64,000 bases of DNA from positions 12,170,501 to 12,234,500 of the forward strand of contig NC_086023.1 of NCBI RefSeq assembly GCF_036323735.1. The letters run 5' to 3'. The translations under genes and the position numbers were made by a program. How positions within the stretch are numbered: the stretch's first letter is position 1; the number at the start of each line of letters is the position of its first letter. Under the pieces are notes generated by a model. That model had not been told where the DNA came from and did not search any database. It was given only the letters and a program-made list of their open reading frames with translations. This document shows, one piece after another, positions 44,930 through 55,620 of this stretch. The stretch comes from Rattus norvegicus (lineage: Eukaryota; Chordata; Mammalia; Rodentia; Muridae).

Positions 44930-45534
44930 AAATTATCTTCCCTTAGCTGCTTACAGATAGAACTTCCTAAATGATCTCATTTTTCTTCAACCAGGGAGGA
45001 TAAATTTTATTCCTCTTACAACAAAGCATAATAGAAGACTCGCAGGAGTCCACCAGAGGAAAATACACACAGGCAACTTTGTCACAGTTTCTGTTGTTCC
45101 TCTTTCCAATAGGTTCCTTCTCCCTCCAAGTTACTTGTATCTGTCCTGTTTTCTCCCAAAAGAAGTATAAAAGCTTTCTAATCTTACTGAAATTTGGGCT
45201 CTTCCTTTTCCATTCCTGTGATTTCTCTGTGTATATTAATAAATGTGTATCTGTCCTTCTGACCATGAGTAGCCTATTGACTAGTTCATACACTAAATGG
45301 TCAAATACTTGAATGACAAAGGGAGCATGATCTTCCTCATTGTGCACAGCATTTCTATAAATCAAAGTTTATGAAGGAGCAAGGCTGGCCCAGTAAACAA
45401 AGGCACTCTGCAATATGACCACAAGCCTTAAGGATCAAGAGGAACACCTATTATAAATATGGGCCTAATGTTACTAGCTGTATTGATTTTTAAGAGAACA
45501 TAGTTTTATATAATCTTGGTAACTGACTAGGATG
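44930..45534. other. Low-copy sequence, no gene seen
   Basis: A minus-strand frame of 132 codons (44967-45365) is the longest non-repeat frame in this part. It has no family resemblance, and its AT-rich composition does not suggest coding. A mid-age LTR is not excluded. Confidence 0.4.
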
Positions 45535-45690
45535 TGTTCAAATATTTTCATGCTAGTGAAGGTCATGTTGAGACCTAACCCCTACATGAAGCTATATGAA
45601 GGTATGAGAATATATAAGCCCGGGAAGGTGGTTATATCATGAGGTTGCAGCCCCCATTTATGGGGTTAATGCCATATTAGAAGATATTCC
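45535..45690 (+). mobile_element. MLT1-like ancient MaLR LTR fragment
   Basis: TGTTGAGACCTAACCCCTAC, GTGGTTATATCATGAGGTTG, CAGCCCCCATTTATGGGGTT and AATGCCATATTAGAAGA follow the order of the pan-mammalian MLT1/MST LTR type: the AATCCTAACCCCC block, then a TCATGAGGGTGGAGCCCTCA block, then ATGGGATTAGTGCC. Old and diverged. Confidence 0.55.
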
Positions 45691-45797
45691 AGATGTAGCA
45701 CAGTGAATACAAGGCCTCAGGTTTGGACACTAGCACTGTGAAGCAGGAGGAGGAGGAGGAGGAGGAGGAGGAGGAGGAGGAGGAGGAGGAGAAGGAG
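45691..45797 (+). repeat. Possible ID-like remnant plus (GGA)n
   Basis: CACAGTGAATACAAGGCCTC and AGGTTTGGACACTAGCACTG weakly resemble the ID B-box half. The (GGA)n microsatellite that follows (about 45747-45791, then GAAGGAGA) is certain. Confidence 0.55.
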
Positions 45798-46083
45798 ACA
45801 TGTTTAATGTTTAGGTAGTTAAATATTAGCTGACTTTGAGGTAATGGAAGATGGACTGCTTGAAGTCAGCTCTGTTTCCCACTCCTGTGTCCCTAGTTAC
45901 AGACTAATTTCAGGGCTGTGGGTATCGCAATTGCCCAAGTCAGAATGACTAACAACATGGAGAAGGAGTTTATAAGTATCACAATTACCCCCCACGTTAG
46001 AATAAAATTCACCTGAAAGGAGAAAAGGTGGAGTACAAGGCCTTTGCTGAAGCCCATTGCTCAGGAGAAGGTTTTATAGAGAC
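45798..46083. other. Low-copy sequence
   Basis: Two related short blocks mention CACAATTACC/GCAATTGCCC. No repeat family or gene is recognised. Confidence 0.35.
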
Positions 46084-46430
46084 TGTTTTAGGGTTTCCAT
46101 TGCCATGAATAAACACCATGACAAAAGCAACTCTTATAAAGAATTTAATTGGAGCTGTCTTACAGTTTCAGAGGTTCATGCCATTATTGTCATGGTGAGA
46201 AACATGGCAACATTTAGGCCAAATGGTGCTGGATATGGAGTTGAGAGGGCTACATCTTATTCCATAGACAGCTAGAAGGAGACTGTGTTTACACTAAATG
46301 TAACTTGAGCATAGGAGATCGTGAAGCCCACCTCTACAGTGACATACTTCCTCCAGAAAGACTACATCTCCTCATAGTGACACTCCTTGTGTAAATGGCC
46401 TGTGGGGCCTAACTACATTCAAAATGCCCC
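46084..46430 (-). mobile_element. MT-type MaLR LTR, minus strand (copy 1)
   Basis: On the plus strand: TGTTTTAGGGTTTCCATTGC, CATGAATAAACACCATGACA, TTATAAAGAATTTAATTGGA and TTACAGTTTCAGAGGTTCAT. It then ends with CAGTGACATACTTCCTCCAG and CTCCTCATAGTGACACTCCT. This is the complement of a rodent MT LTR from 3' to 5'. More diverged than the copy next to it. Confidence 0.85.
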
Positions 46431-46480
46431 AGATAAATTCTAAAGTTTTCCTTGATCTTTCCATGTGTTCTGTTCCTTAT

Positions 46481-46806
46481 TGTCTTAGTTAAGGTTTTAT
46501 TGCTGTGAACAGACACCATGACCAATGCAAGTTTTATAAAGGACAATATTTAATTGGGGCTGGCTTACAGATTAAGAGGTTTAGTCCATTGTCATCAAGG
46601 TGGAAGCATGGCTGCATCCATGCAGGCATGGTGCATGAGGAGCTGAGAGTTCTATGTCTTCATCTGAAGGAAGTCAGGAACAGACTGAGCATCGAAGGCA
46701 GCTAGGAGGGTCTCCAAGCCCACCCCCACAGTGACACACTTCCTCCAACAAGGACACACCTTCTAATAGTGCCACTCCCTGGACCAAGCATATGCAAACA
46801 ATCACA
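46481..46806 (-). mobile_element. MT-type MaLR LTR, minus strand (copy 2), complete
   Basis: Plus-strand ends TGTCTTAGTT...CAATCACA give an inverted TG/CA pair, so this is a complete 326-bp LTR. The interior has TGCTGTGAACAGACACCATG, CCTCCAACAAGGACACACCT and TAATAGTGCCACTCCCTGG. The flanks, CTTAT (46476-46480) and TTTAT (46807-46811), are a one-mismatch 5-bp duplication, as expected for ERVL/MaLR insertion. Confidence 0.92.
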
Positions 46807-46811
46807 TTTAT

Positions 46812-47242
46812 TGTTTTGGTTTTAAAAAGACAGATCTGAGTAATAACTCAAATATTCAGTAGAGACTTGGCCTCTGTTCCAAAGATTATAAGATTATAAA
46901 ATATGCACTATTGACTCTTCACTGAAGAGTCATCCAAATGGGTCTATCAATTACTGGGTCAGATAATCACTTTGTAGTTCATTCCAGAAACTTCAAACAA
47001 CATGATATAATGAAGACATCTTAAAAAGACAAGAAGACAACAATCTCTTCAGTAAGATATGGACATACATACTGCAAAAGCCTCTCCTAAATACAGCTAC
47101 TCAGAGATACTTACCACTAACTCTGAAAGCATAATTTTTGTCTCCTTTATTTCTGTCTCCCTTCCATGTACTGGACAAAACCTAAATTTGCTTACCTTGA
47201 TATTCTGGGTTATTGTCCTCCCCTTTCCTTACACTCTTCTTT
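46812..47242. other. Low-copy sequence, no gene seen
   Basis: No repeat family or coding signal is recognised. Confidence 0.4.
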
Positions 47243-50106
47243 ATGTTCATTGATGCTCTATTCATAATAACCAGAAAGTTACAACCTAGATGCCCTTCAA
47301 CAGAAGACTCAATAAAGAAAATGTAGTACATTTACGGAATGGAGCATTCCTAAGTTATTTAAAAAATAAAAACAAAAACATGTGATATTTTCAGGTAAAG
47401 ATCTAGAACTAGGAAAAACATCATCCTGATAGAAGTAGTGCAGACCCAGGAAGACGAATATGGGATGTGTTCGCTTACACGTGGATCTTGGATGTTAAGT
47501 CAATGTTAACCAAGCTAAAAATCCACAGAACCACAGAGGGTAGGCATAGGGTAAGAGACTAGGGAGACAGAGTTAGAAAAGGGAAATGGAATAGTTAGTT
47601 AAAGTTGGATGAGGGGACCTGAGGAGAGAATAAAGGCAAGACAGGAAGGGAAATCAGGTACAAAAGAGACAACTAAAATTAAGGGTTGTTTGAGGGGTAG
47701 TATGAAAACCTAATAGAGTAGAACTTTCTTAAAATATATACATATATTGAGCATACATATGTCTTTGTATACATATATACAAACATAAATAAAATCACTA
47801 AATAATGGGACAGACAGAGCCCCAGTTGGACAGTTCTTTTCACCAAATGAAATTTCCAGCACTGGGATTGAGTTTTAATTAACTTGTTTGGCCAAAGGGT
47901 TGAATGGAATCCCCAAACAACCCAGGCTGTTGCCAAGACACATGTGCTCTGTGCATACCACAAATGCACAACAATTCCCCACTACCAAAGACGACACCTA
48001 CACAACTCATTGAACATGGAGAAATCAAGCTGGTACCTACACAGAGCATTTGGTCCTAAGTCTTGGGGCTTTGATACAGGAAGATACTTGGCAATCTACC
48101 AAAAAAGAACCATAAATGCCAAGCCAGATGCAAATCCATTGATCTACAATGGTGTCCTACCTGCTAGTCAATGGTGACACAGGGCTTGAATAAGCAAGCA
48201 GTATCTGATTTGGGGTAAGGCTCACTCCAGGAGATTGAACCTATACCTGTCACTGCTTTGTAATCAAAAACCTGAGACTGAATAGCCCAGAGACTGAGGG
48301 TAAAAATCAAATACTCCTGTTCTAAAAAGAAAAGAAAAGACTCCTTGAGGCATTCTACTATACTCATAGATCATTCCTTGTTCAGCCATCATCAAAGAAG
48401 CCTCTTCCTGCAGCACATGGGAACAAATACAGAGACCTACAGCCATATATTATGTAAAGAATGAGAGCTCTGGGAACCCTCATGGAAAAGAAGGCAGAAA
48501 AGAGGGAATGGAGAACACCAGGAGAACAAAGGCCCTCTAAGTTAACTGAGCAAAGTTCATATCAAATCAAAAAGTGTTGGAGACACTGCACTTTAAGCTC
48601 GGACCCCTGATCGCAAAGAAGAAAACCCTGCAGGATGCCTGGGACCCCTGATCGCAAGGAAGAAAACCCAGGGGTTGGGGGGAGTGACTATGTCTCAGAG
48701 CCCCCGTATGAGTATTGAGAAGCCACAAGTCCTGCTTCTTTGGAGCAAGCACCTCGTCATGTTATTTTTGCAACTATTCTTAGAAGATTATCATTCTTCT
48801 TATCTATTTACTGTTCCTTCTCTTTCCTCCTTCCTTGGCTAACCTTGGTGACCTGGCAAGACCTAGTAGGAGCCCACATTATAAGCAGAAACTAGATGTT
48901 TCCAATAATATTAAAGTGAAACTGTTCATGAATTCAAGAGAAATGTATGTTACGGTGACTCACTCGAGGTGGAAATAAAAGTAACCCAGAGCTGCTGGTA
49001 GAGATAAGTAACTCTGCAGCTGTTACCCTAGTCTTACTCTAAACTCTGCATAATAAAATAGGATGTTTTTAATCATAAAACTAAGGATTGAACAGTATAC
49101 AGATATCTCCCAGAAAGTTAGCAACAGGTTCCTTGGGCTCAGGAAAGATTGTGGCATGCCCCTAGGAATTCTCCACAGAGGTTAAGTGAGGATGTTTTTG
49201 TAACAAACAGATGGGGTCCAAAAATTATAAAGAGTGCAGCAGCAGCAGTGTGACCTCATATCTGCCCTTCTATAAAACCATATTGTCTCACACATGTCTG
49301 AAAGAGACTGACTTTTTAACCGCAATACTTCTGCTCCTGACCTCACCCAAAACTGGTGGTTGGGAGATGTAAAAATCAATTGTGCTTTCTGTAAAACTGT
49401 TATGTTTGAGATTGCATAGTTTCCTTTTTTTCTGTTCTAAATTTGTACTACTCTGTATCACAAGAAAATACGGAAAATAAAGAAGCATATACCCACTGTC
49501 CTATGAACTTTGTAACCAACTTCCTTGTATGATTTCAATAAAAGACTGAAGCTGAGTCAAGTCTATATGAGCACCCTGATTCCTGAGTCCAGGGTCTCTC
49601 ATGGTAAGAATTGCCTGTCTGTATTGTATCTCAGTTGATGTGTTTTCTTATTTGCCTACCAGGTATCCCTAGTCCTTGATGACCCCAACTCACATCAAGG
49701 CTGGACCCTGGCAAAAAAGACTGAAGTAGCTAGTGTGGGTAGTACAGGGGTCTTCACCAGGCCTTCTGTGTACATATCATGGTTTCCAGTTTGGTGAGTT
49801 TTGGGGATGGCTGAGTATGTGAACAAATGAGTTTCTGCATCTTGTACCTTCTCTTGGGTTCTTTTCCTTCTGTTTGTTTTTTTCAATTGTGCTCTGCTAG
49901 TTTTCGTTTTATCTTTTCTGTTTTATTTTTTTTTTTATGATCATCCCTTATAAGCCTGTTCTTTTCCAATGAGAGGTGGAAAGGGAGTAAACCCAGATTG
50001 GAGGGGAGGGGAAGAGCTGGGAGAAGCAGAGTGAAGAGAAACTGTAAATGGGATGTTTTATGCAAGGGGAACAAAAATCTATTTTCAATAAATTTTAAAA
50101 GAAAAA
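47243..50106 (+). mobile_element. Lx-type L1 3' end, split by a solo LTR
   Basis: Plus-strand old L1. It starts in the ORF2 C-terminus (ATGTTCATTGATGCTCTATT, CATAATAACCAGAAAGTTAC) and continues through a long Lx-like 3' UTR (GCCCCAGTTGGACAGTTCTT, CCAAACAACCCAGGCTGTTG, CATTGATCTACAATGGTGTC). A solo LTR interrupts it at 48575-49713. The L1 then resumes (TCTTCACCAGGCCTTCTGTG, TTCTCTTGGGTTCTTTTCCT, GCCTGTTCTTTTCCAATGAG) and ends ATCTATTTTCAATAAATTTT. The two parts together are about 1.7 kb of L1. Lx is an ancient murine L1 lineage, so this is an old copy. The coding remnant is too broken to annotate as a frame. Confidence 0.85.
48575..49713 (+). mobile_element. Solo LTR, ERVK-like, 6-bp duplication
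   Basis: A 1,139-bp LTR with TG...CA ends (TGTTGGAGACACTGCACTTT ... GGACCCTGGCA). The exact 6-bp repeat AAAAAG flanks it at 48569-48574 and 49714-49719, a size typical of class II (ERVK) integration. The host L1 sequence continues on both sides, so no internal viral region remains: it is a solo LTR formed by recombination. Inside are a near-repeat of GGACCCCTGATCGCAA (48601 and 48644), TATA-like TTATAAAG (about 49225) and TTCTATAAAACC, and a late AATAAA at about 49537 (TTCAATAAAAGACTG) near the expected R/U5. The subfamily is not named. Confidence 0.85.
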
Positions 50107-50879
50107 GGGAGGAAGAGGAAGAAAGATAATATACAAGAATGCTTCTGGATGTTACAAAATTTTAGCTGATGAAAGAACACTACAAAAATTCAATTAAATC
50201 TGCACCTAAAATTAACTGCTTTTCTTAGTGATGAATACTATTTTAACAAGTTATTTAATCAACTTGTACCTCATTGTCCTTATCTATGAGGCTGGGACAG
50301 TAATATTAACTCAGAATTTCCTGGACAATACAAGTTAAGATTTGTGATGTCCTTACATGATTATACAATGGAACCTGTGAATGTAAAAACATAACTATTG
50401 AGACACACTAAAGAGAACTCTCCCAGTCTTTAGCAATTGGACCCCAACTGCTTGGAGCCAGATCCAGTAGTTTGTGCTACTTCTGGGAACAGAAGAAAGA
50501 GGCTGGTGGGGAAGCGTGGGTTGGGAACTCCAGAAAGGAGCCAGTCTGCTTCTCATCCTTGACAACCAGTTCTGTGTTGGCTAGACACTGAAAATGTCAC
50601 TTCTGTGAGCAGCTCTGTCCTGGCCAGAGGACAGAAATACTAAAACTGTTTAGGAGAACGGCTTCATGTTCTGATTTCTTGTCTTTAGTCTTTATTCTCT
50701 TTTTACATACGAACAAATGCAGCCTAAGAGCTGCCTGTGATCAGATATTTTCTTAGCCCTTGAGAGTGTGCCCAGAACTCCAGTCCAGAACAGTCACCAT
50801 GGTAGAGATGTCATGAAGATATTCTCGGTGGGACAACTGGACTGACCAGGTCATTCCTGCACATCTCAAGCTGGTAAAA
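50107..50879. other. Low-copy sequence, no gene seen
   Basis: No repeat or coding signal is recognised. It may include the 5' part of the LTR-like segment that follows. Confidence 0.35.
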
Positions 50880-51610
50880 CCTTATTAACCCCTAAATAGA
50901 ACCCAAATTAAATATTTGTCTTTTACACTAAATATTGTAAAAGTTTTGTATAATAAGATACTTAAATATTTTTATCTCCCCAACCATGTAAACCCTTTTT
51001 TTGCAAATGTTTTAATTCCCTTGCCTTGTAAAACTTATTTTCTCAAAGTCCTTCCTGAATTCTCAGATTTTAAGTGTTTTAATTTTCTTCATTTACTTTG
51101 TGCTGATTCTTTTAAGATTAGCCAATCACAAAAGACTATGAGGCGGGACCCTAGCCAAAAGGAGAATGATACCACCTACATAAAAAGCATAAAAAGCAAC
51201 TGAACTTTCTGTCCGTGTGTACTGGGCATTTGGTCTTTTGCCTCTGTGAGTAGTATACATATAAGAAGTAAACTTTTTCTTGTTGGGGTTTCTTTCTAAA
51301 TAACTGTAACTTTACTTCCAACAATGGCAAGCCTTTCTTGGAACCCACCCCCTCTTACGCATAAATTCTGCTTGCCCCCCCCCTTTTTTTTAATGCACTT
51401 GCCTACAATAAAATTCTTTTCTGAAACTCACCCACCTTGTCTGCAAAATGTTTTCTGTCACTTTGGAAGATTAAGAATTCAGAAGCCATTGACACAGAAT
51501 GACTTGAGAGGACAAGGGATACCTTGGATCCTAGTATACTCCACTCCTATATGCTCACCTGAGGCAAGAAGGTGTCTGTCTTAAGGGATTTCCTGTCATC
51601 CTCTTCCCCT
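50880..51610 (+). mobile_element. Probable solo LTR, family and exact ends unknown
   Basis: The layout is that of a retroviral LTR on the plus strand: CCAAT-type box (GCCAATCAC, about 51121), TATA-like CATAAAAAGCATAAAAAGCA (51180-51199), TTTGCCTCTGTGAGTAGTAT then TAAACTTTTTCTTGTTGGGG, and AATAAAATTC (about 51408). I could not find clean TG...CA ends with a duplication, so the limits are approximate. Confidence 0.4.
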
Positions 51611-53709
51611 TCAAAGAGCATTATACAAACAATTAGGTCCTAACCCCTACTTAACCCTGCCTCAGCTGGGTACTGAATGGAGAAATTTACTATCTAAGAA
51701 GATAGTGAGGAGTCTAGCTAGTTCTTACTTTCCCACAGAGGACCCAACGCAGAAGACTCCTGAGGAAAGACTGAATAAGTTCTTAACCATTGTAATAGGC
51801 CCTCAATTTCTTCTCAGGAGGCAGTTTTCTCTGAGAATTCGCCCTCGGTTTCTTTTTCTCATACAGCACATATCCTTTATTAAAATGCTTTATTGATTCT
51901 GGCCTTCCAAGTACTTCCATCCGCACTCTCTTCCTGACACATCAATAACCAAATACTACTTGGTTGAGTATTTCTTGAATAAATTCAGTTAAGGATTCAC
52001 TTTAAACACAGACTGTCTGTGAATATAATCCAACTCCATCATTCTGAAAGCAGCATGATAAAAAGCTAAGTGTGTGCTCGGTGTTCTCTCAGCTTAGTAG
52101 GTAATTGTTATCTTTATAGTTTAGCAAGATGTTTGGACAGGCATCCTCTCTTAGTGTACCCAACAGGCCTGCAGTTGTTATGGAAAGCATCAACTCAATC
52201 TAGTCAAACTGTAGTTATACAAAGTTTAAAACAAAATGCTAAAGACCTCTTCCATAGACAACCTATAATGACAGACGTCATTATAGAAAAATTAAGTGTT
52301 TTCTTCACAGTGATAATAAAAATATAAAACTAAGCACTGCACAACCCAGGCGGTGTTCCCACTCCTGTTTGCACTGTACTGCGCTTTGCTCTTTTTCTTG
52401 ATGTCTTCAAATATCTTCCCCTGATTTCTGAAGGTTTTCCTTTAGGTTTTTCTAAGCCAGTGACAATTAAAATAAAAATTCAGAAGGAGTAAAAAGCAAA
52501 GAGGAAAAGCTACAAGAATCGGATTTGATTTTCCTATCCTTACCCCTTCCGAATTTCCAAGCAACTAATCCCCTCTCACAGAGCACAATAGACCAGACAG
52601 ACAGAAAGAAGAGGTAAAATTGGCCAGCTACTACATTGTCCTTGCTAATCTGAGCCATTTACATAAGGGTTAGGAGGCTTGTTTTATCATTTAAACAGAC
52701 TTAAAAGCCCTGTGCAAATGAGATTTAGTTTCTACAAAAGAATGAATTGGTGCTATTTGGTGAGTTGCCTCTAGCCCAGAACTGACTTGGCAGTAACCAA
52801 GCTGCTTCTTGGACCACATGCAGTGTTGGCAAAGATTGCTTCCAGCTGCCAAAACTGGGAAGCCTCGAGCTGATTAAATTCTTACCAGGAGGTGAACAGG
52901 ATGAGGCCAGGCTAAAAAGCCAATAACACCAGAATTTGAACTATACCTGAACAAACTCTTTTTAGAAAAGTGTTTTAAAGGTGATTCTGAATGTTCAGAG
53001 CTTGCTGAATCTTCTCTGGAAAGTGAAATGAGCAGAAAAGGAAGGAATTGCAGAGACTCCAAGACTCAACACAATCTCAAGCTGTGAAGACAATCTAAAT
53101 TCTTTGATTAATTTTTGGTCCAAGTAGCCTTGTGAACAAGGATAAACTGCAAAACTAACTCCTTTGCCAATGTCAGAACAAAAGTAATTAGGAAAACCGT
53201 GTTTATTGCAAAGTACCCTCTTTGCAACAAAATCTTAGATATACCACACACCAAATAGAAGTTTTACCTGGCACACCTTGAACAGATGTTCAGTGTAACT
53301 TTGGCCTGTGGCTCGGCAGGGTGAGCAGGACGACCTTGGTTAAATTTGCTCCCCGAAAGCACCAGGCTGGTTACACCCTCCATCCTTAAGTCATCCAGAT
53401 CTTCTGCAACAACACAAACAGTGACAGAGAGAATTAACTCTTGTTGAGTTCAACAAAAAAACAAAGTTTAAGGTACCTACCAGTAATGTGTAAAGTAAAT
53501 ATTCTTTCAAAAAACCAACCAACAAAAAAACCAACCAAATCTCATGTGTAAATTATATTTTCCGATTTTCTCTAGTGTACATGTGTCAACTACAGCTATA
53601 CAGCCTGACAAGTTCACCTACAGTTTGAGGGACTTGTCCATACTGATAAAGGCAGATTTTGCCTATACCTAAGAATCAGAATGGGTCAGTGTGAAGCAAC
53701 ATTAGATTT
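51611..53709. other. Low-copy sequence, no gene seen
   Basis: About 2 kb with no recognised repeat. Small frames (for example 52070-52327 and 52467-52658) have no family resemblance. Confidence 0.4.
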
Positions 53710-53937
53710 ATTTCCTCTTCCTCTTGTTCCTTTTCATCCTCTTCTTCCTGTTCCTCCTCCTCTTGTTCTTCTTTTCCTTCTTCTTCCTTTTGTTTCTCAA
53801 GACAGTTTCTGTGGAGCCCTGGCTGTTCTGGAACTCACTTTATTTTCCAGGCTTTTTTCCAACTCACAGAAATCTGCCTGTCTCTACCACCTGAGTGGTA
53901 GGAATAAAGGCATGTGCTACCACCACCAGGCAACACT
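53710..53937 (-). mobile_element. B1 SINE, minus strand, with pyrimidine-rich tail
   Basis: On the plus strand TTTCTCAAGACAGTTTCTGT, GGAGCCCTGGCTGTTCTGGA, ACTCACTTTATTTTCCAGGC, AACTCACAGAAATCTGCCTG and TAGGAATAAAGGCATGTGCT are the complement of the whole B1 body (53795-53935). To its left, 53710-53790 is a TTC/TCC-rich stretch, which is the complement of an A-rich tail that has drifted into GAA/GGA. Confidence 0.95.
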
Positions 53938-55071
53938 GGGTCTTTTAAATAGAGATACACACTTTAGATTTAAGTGTGGGCTTCAGCAAGTAACACAAAC
54001 ATTAGGTCCAAAGCAAATGCCCAAAATGGCTATATTAATGACAATGTCCTTAACAGAATGGACTTTGACCAGGTAAACAGAAGCCCAAGTTCAGCATTCC
54101 CAGTTATCTCCTAGAGTAGGTGGAAGGAAGGTTTGTTTATCAGGAAAGAAAATCTTGGAAGCCAGTAAGGTAAGATACCTTAATTATTCCTCCAAGAATC
54201 TCCCTTAATCCATTCCCCAAAGGTGAACTACCTCGGCAAGGGCATCTAGTTTTCTAGCTCCTAGTCATTCTGAGTATTCAGTATCTGCTCAAAGACCACT
54301 TGCTTTTCTGCCATTTTCCTTCTCCCTTAACTCCCAGCCCCAAAGAAAAACTTGACAGTTAACCAATACATTTTGTTTCTACCTATGGAGTGGTCTAGTT
54401 CTGTGGTTTTGATGCACCTTCACTTACAACAAACATGCATGTCTTGGTATAGAGAAAAAGTACCTATAGACTGTTCAGCCAAGGAGATGAAGTTAAGTAC
54501 GTGGAACTACCCAAGCCTATTAGCCCCTAAACAGGCACTGGAAGCACTCTCTATGCCCAGCAAACAAACACGAACAAAATGGAATTAACTGGAAAGGAAG
54601 TTTTTTTTTTTTTTTTTTTTGCCAAAAAGGTAAGCTGACCTAACAAGCACATCAGGGCCCAATGCTGGTGGCAAAGCCTGCTTTTTTCCCTTTGTTTGGG
54701 TACTGACCACACAGTCATTCCCAGCTGGCTAATTTTTAAAGAACCAGTGTAATTTAAATGAAGGAAAACAGGGTAGAAGGAGAAGAGAACAGCTGTTCCA
54801 GGCCAGAATGTTGGTGAGGGGAGGTTTGGGTTCACAAGTTTTACCAGGTGAGACAGATTAAAGATTTAAATTCCTTTGCATAAAACTTTACAAGGTAAGA
54901 AGATTTATGGAATATTGGCCTTTGGTGAGCTACCAACCTTTGATGTTAAAAAGCACTTCTCACACAGGAAGGCTTCAAACATTGCTGGAAACAAACCCAA
55001 AACACTCTTCTTCCCAGGATCCATGGCAACTTGACTGTGGTCAGTATATAACCAGTCTCACTTGATTATCC
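53938..55071. other. Low-copy sequence with a T-run, no gene seen
   Basis: A homopolymer of about 21 T is at 54600-54620. Frames at 54352-54588 and 54551-54835 are unsupported. No repeat family is recognised. Confidence 0.4.
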
Positions 55072-55616
55072 TGTGAGAACCCGTCAGAAATAGCAGGGCA
55101 GTTCCCCACCACCAAGGATGGGGGCTCACAGTCCAACTAAAACCTTCCATTCTGCCCATGACTGCCTGGGGTAAGGATGGATAAGGAAAGATCTAAACAG
55201 GGAACCACCCTGCCTGGGATAAGGACAGATAAGGAAATGACCTAAACAGGGAACCATCCTGCCTAGGGTGAGGACAGAGAAGGAAGTGACTTGCAGAAAA
55301 GCAATGCCAGGAAATATCACAAATTCAACAAGATGGTCAGGACTGGACCAAAAGAAGGAGACAACCTTCCCATTCAAGTTGCCCGATAATTTTAAATGTT
55401 GCTCAGGGTAACCAATCATAGCCGTCTAACTCAGGCGACCACTAAATTCCCCGCCAAAATGTTTATAAAACGTGTGTGCTTTGTGAGTTCAGAGTCTCCT
55501 CTTGCCTGTGTGCTGGGGGACTCCAACGTACATTGGAACAATAATTCTTTGTGGATTGCAGCAATTCCACTCTCTGTGGCCTTATTGAGTGGGGGATCTT
55601 CCGACGGACTCTTACA
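55072..55616 (+). mobile_element. Solo LTR, ERV1 (gammaretrovirus-like), exact 4-bp duplication
   Basis: A 545-bp LTR with imperfect inverted ends TGTGAGA...TCTTACA. The exact 4-bp repeat ATCC flanks it at 55068-55071 and 55617-55620, the size typical of ERV1/gammaretroviruses. No gag, pol or env sequence adjoins it. U3 has three tandem repeats of about 48 bp (55162-55295). A CCAAT box (ACCAATCA, about 55411) and TATAAAA (55464-55470) mark the promoter. The R/U5 region has AATAAT (55540-55545) ahead of CTTTGTGGATTGCAGCAATT. It is a clean, well-bounded solo LTR, so it may still carry promoter or enhancer activity. The family name is not assigned. Confidence 0.9.
55162..55295 (+). promoter_or_regulatory. 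Triplicated GATA-rich U3 repeat (enhancer-like)
   Basis: Units start at 55162, 55210 and 55259 with CTGCCTGGGG, CTGCCTGGGA and CTGCCTAGGG, giving a spacing of 48 then 49 bp. Each continues with (T/A)AAGGA(T/C)(G/A)GA(T/G)AAGGAA and, in the first two, CTAAACAGGGAACCA. GATAAGG motifs recur in the first two units and are altered in the third. Tandem U3 repeats of this kind are enhancers in gammaretroviruses. Activity here is inferred. Confidence 0.8.
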
Positions 55617-55620
55617 ATCC

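Noticed and set aside
44967..45365. 132-codon minus-strand frame
   Set aside because: No family resemblance, AT-rich composition, no splice or promoter context. Treated as chance.
53681..54076. 131-codon plus-strand frame
   Set aside because: Most of it is antisense to a B1 element and its pyrimidine-rich tail.
55072..55616. GGGGGATCTTCCGACGGA near the LTR end considered as a primer binding site with an adjoining provirus
   Set aside because: The exact ATCC duplication places the LTR end downstream of this motif, so it lies within U5. No gag-like sequence follows. It is a solo LTR.
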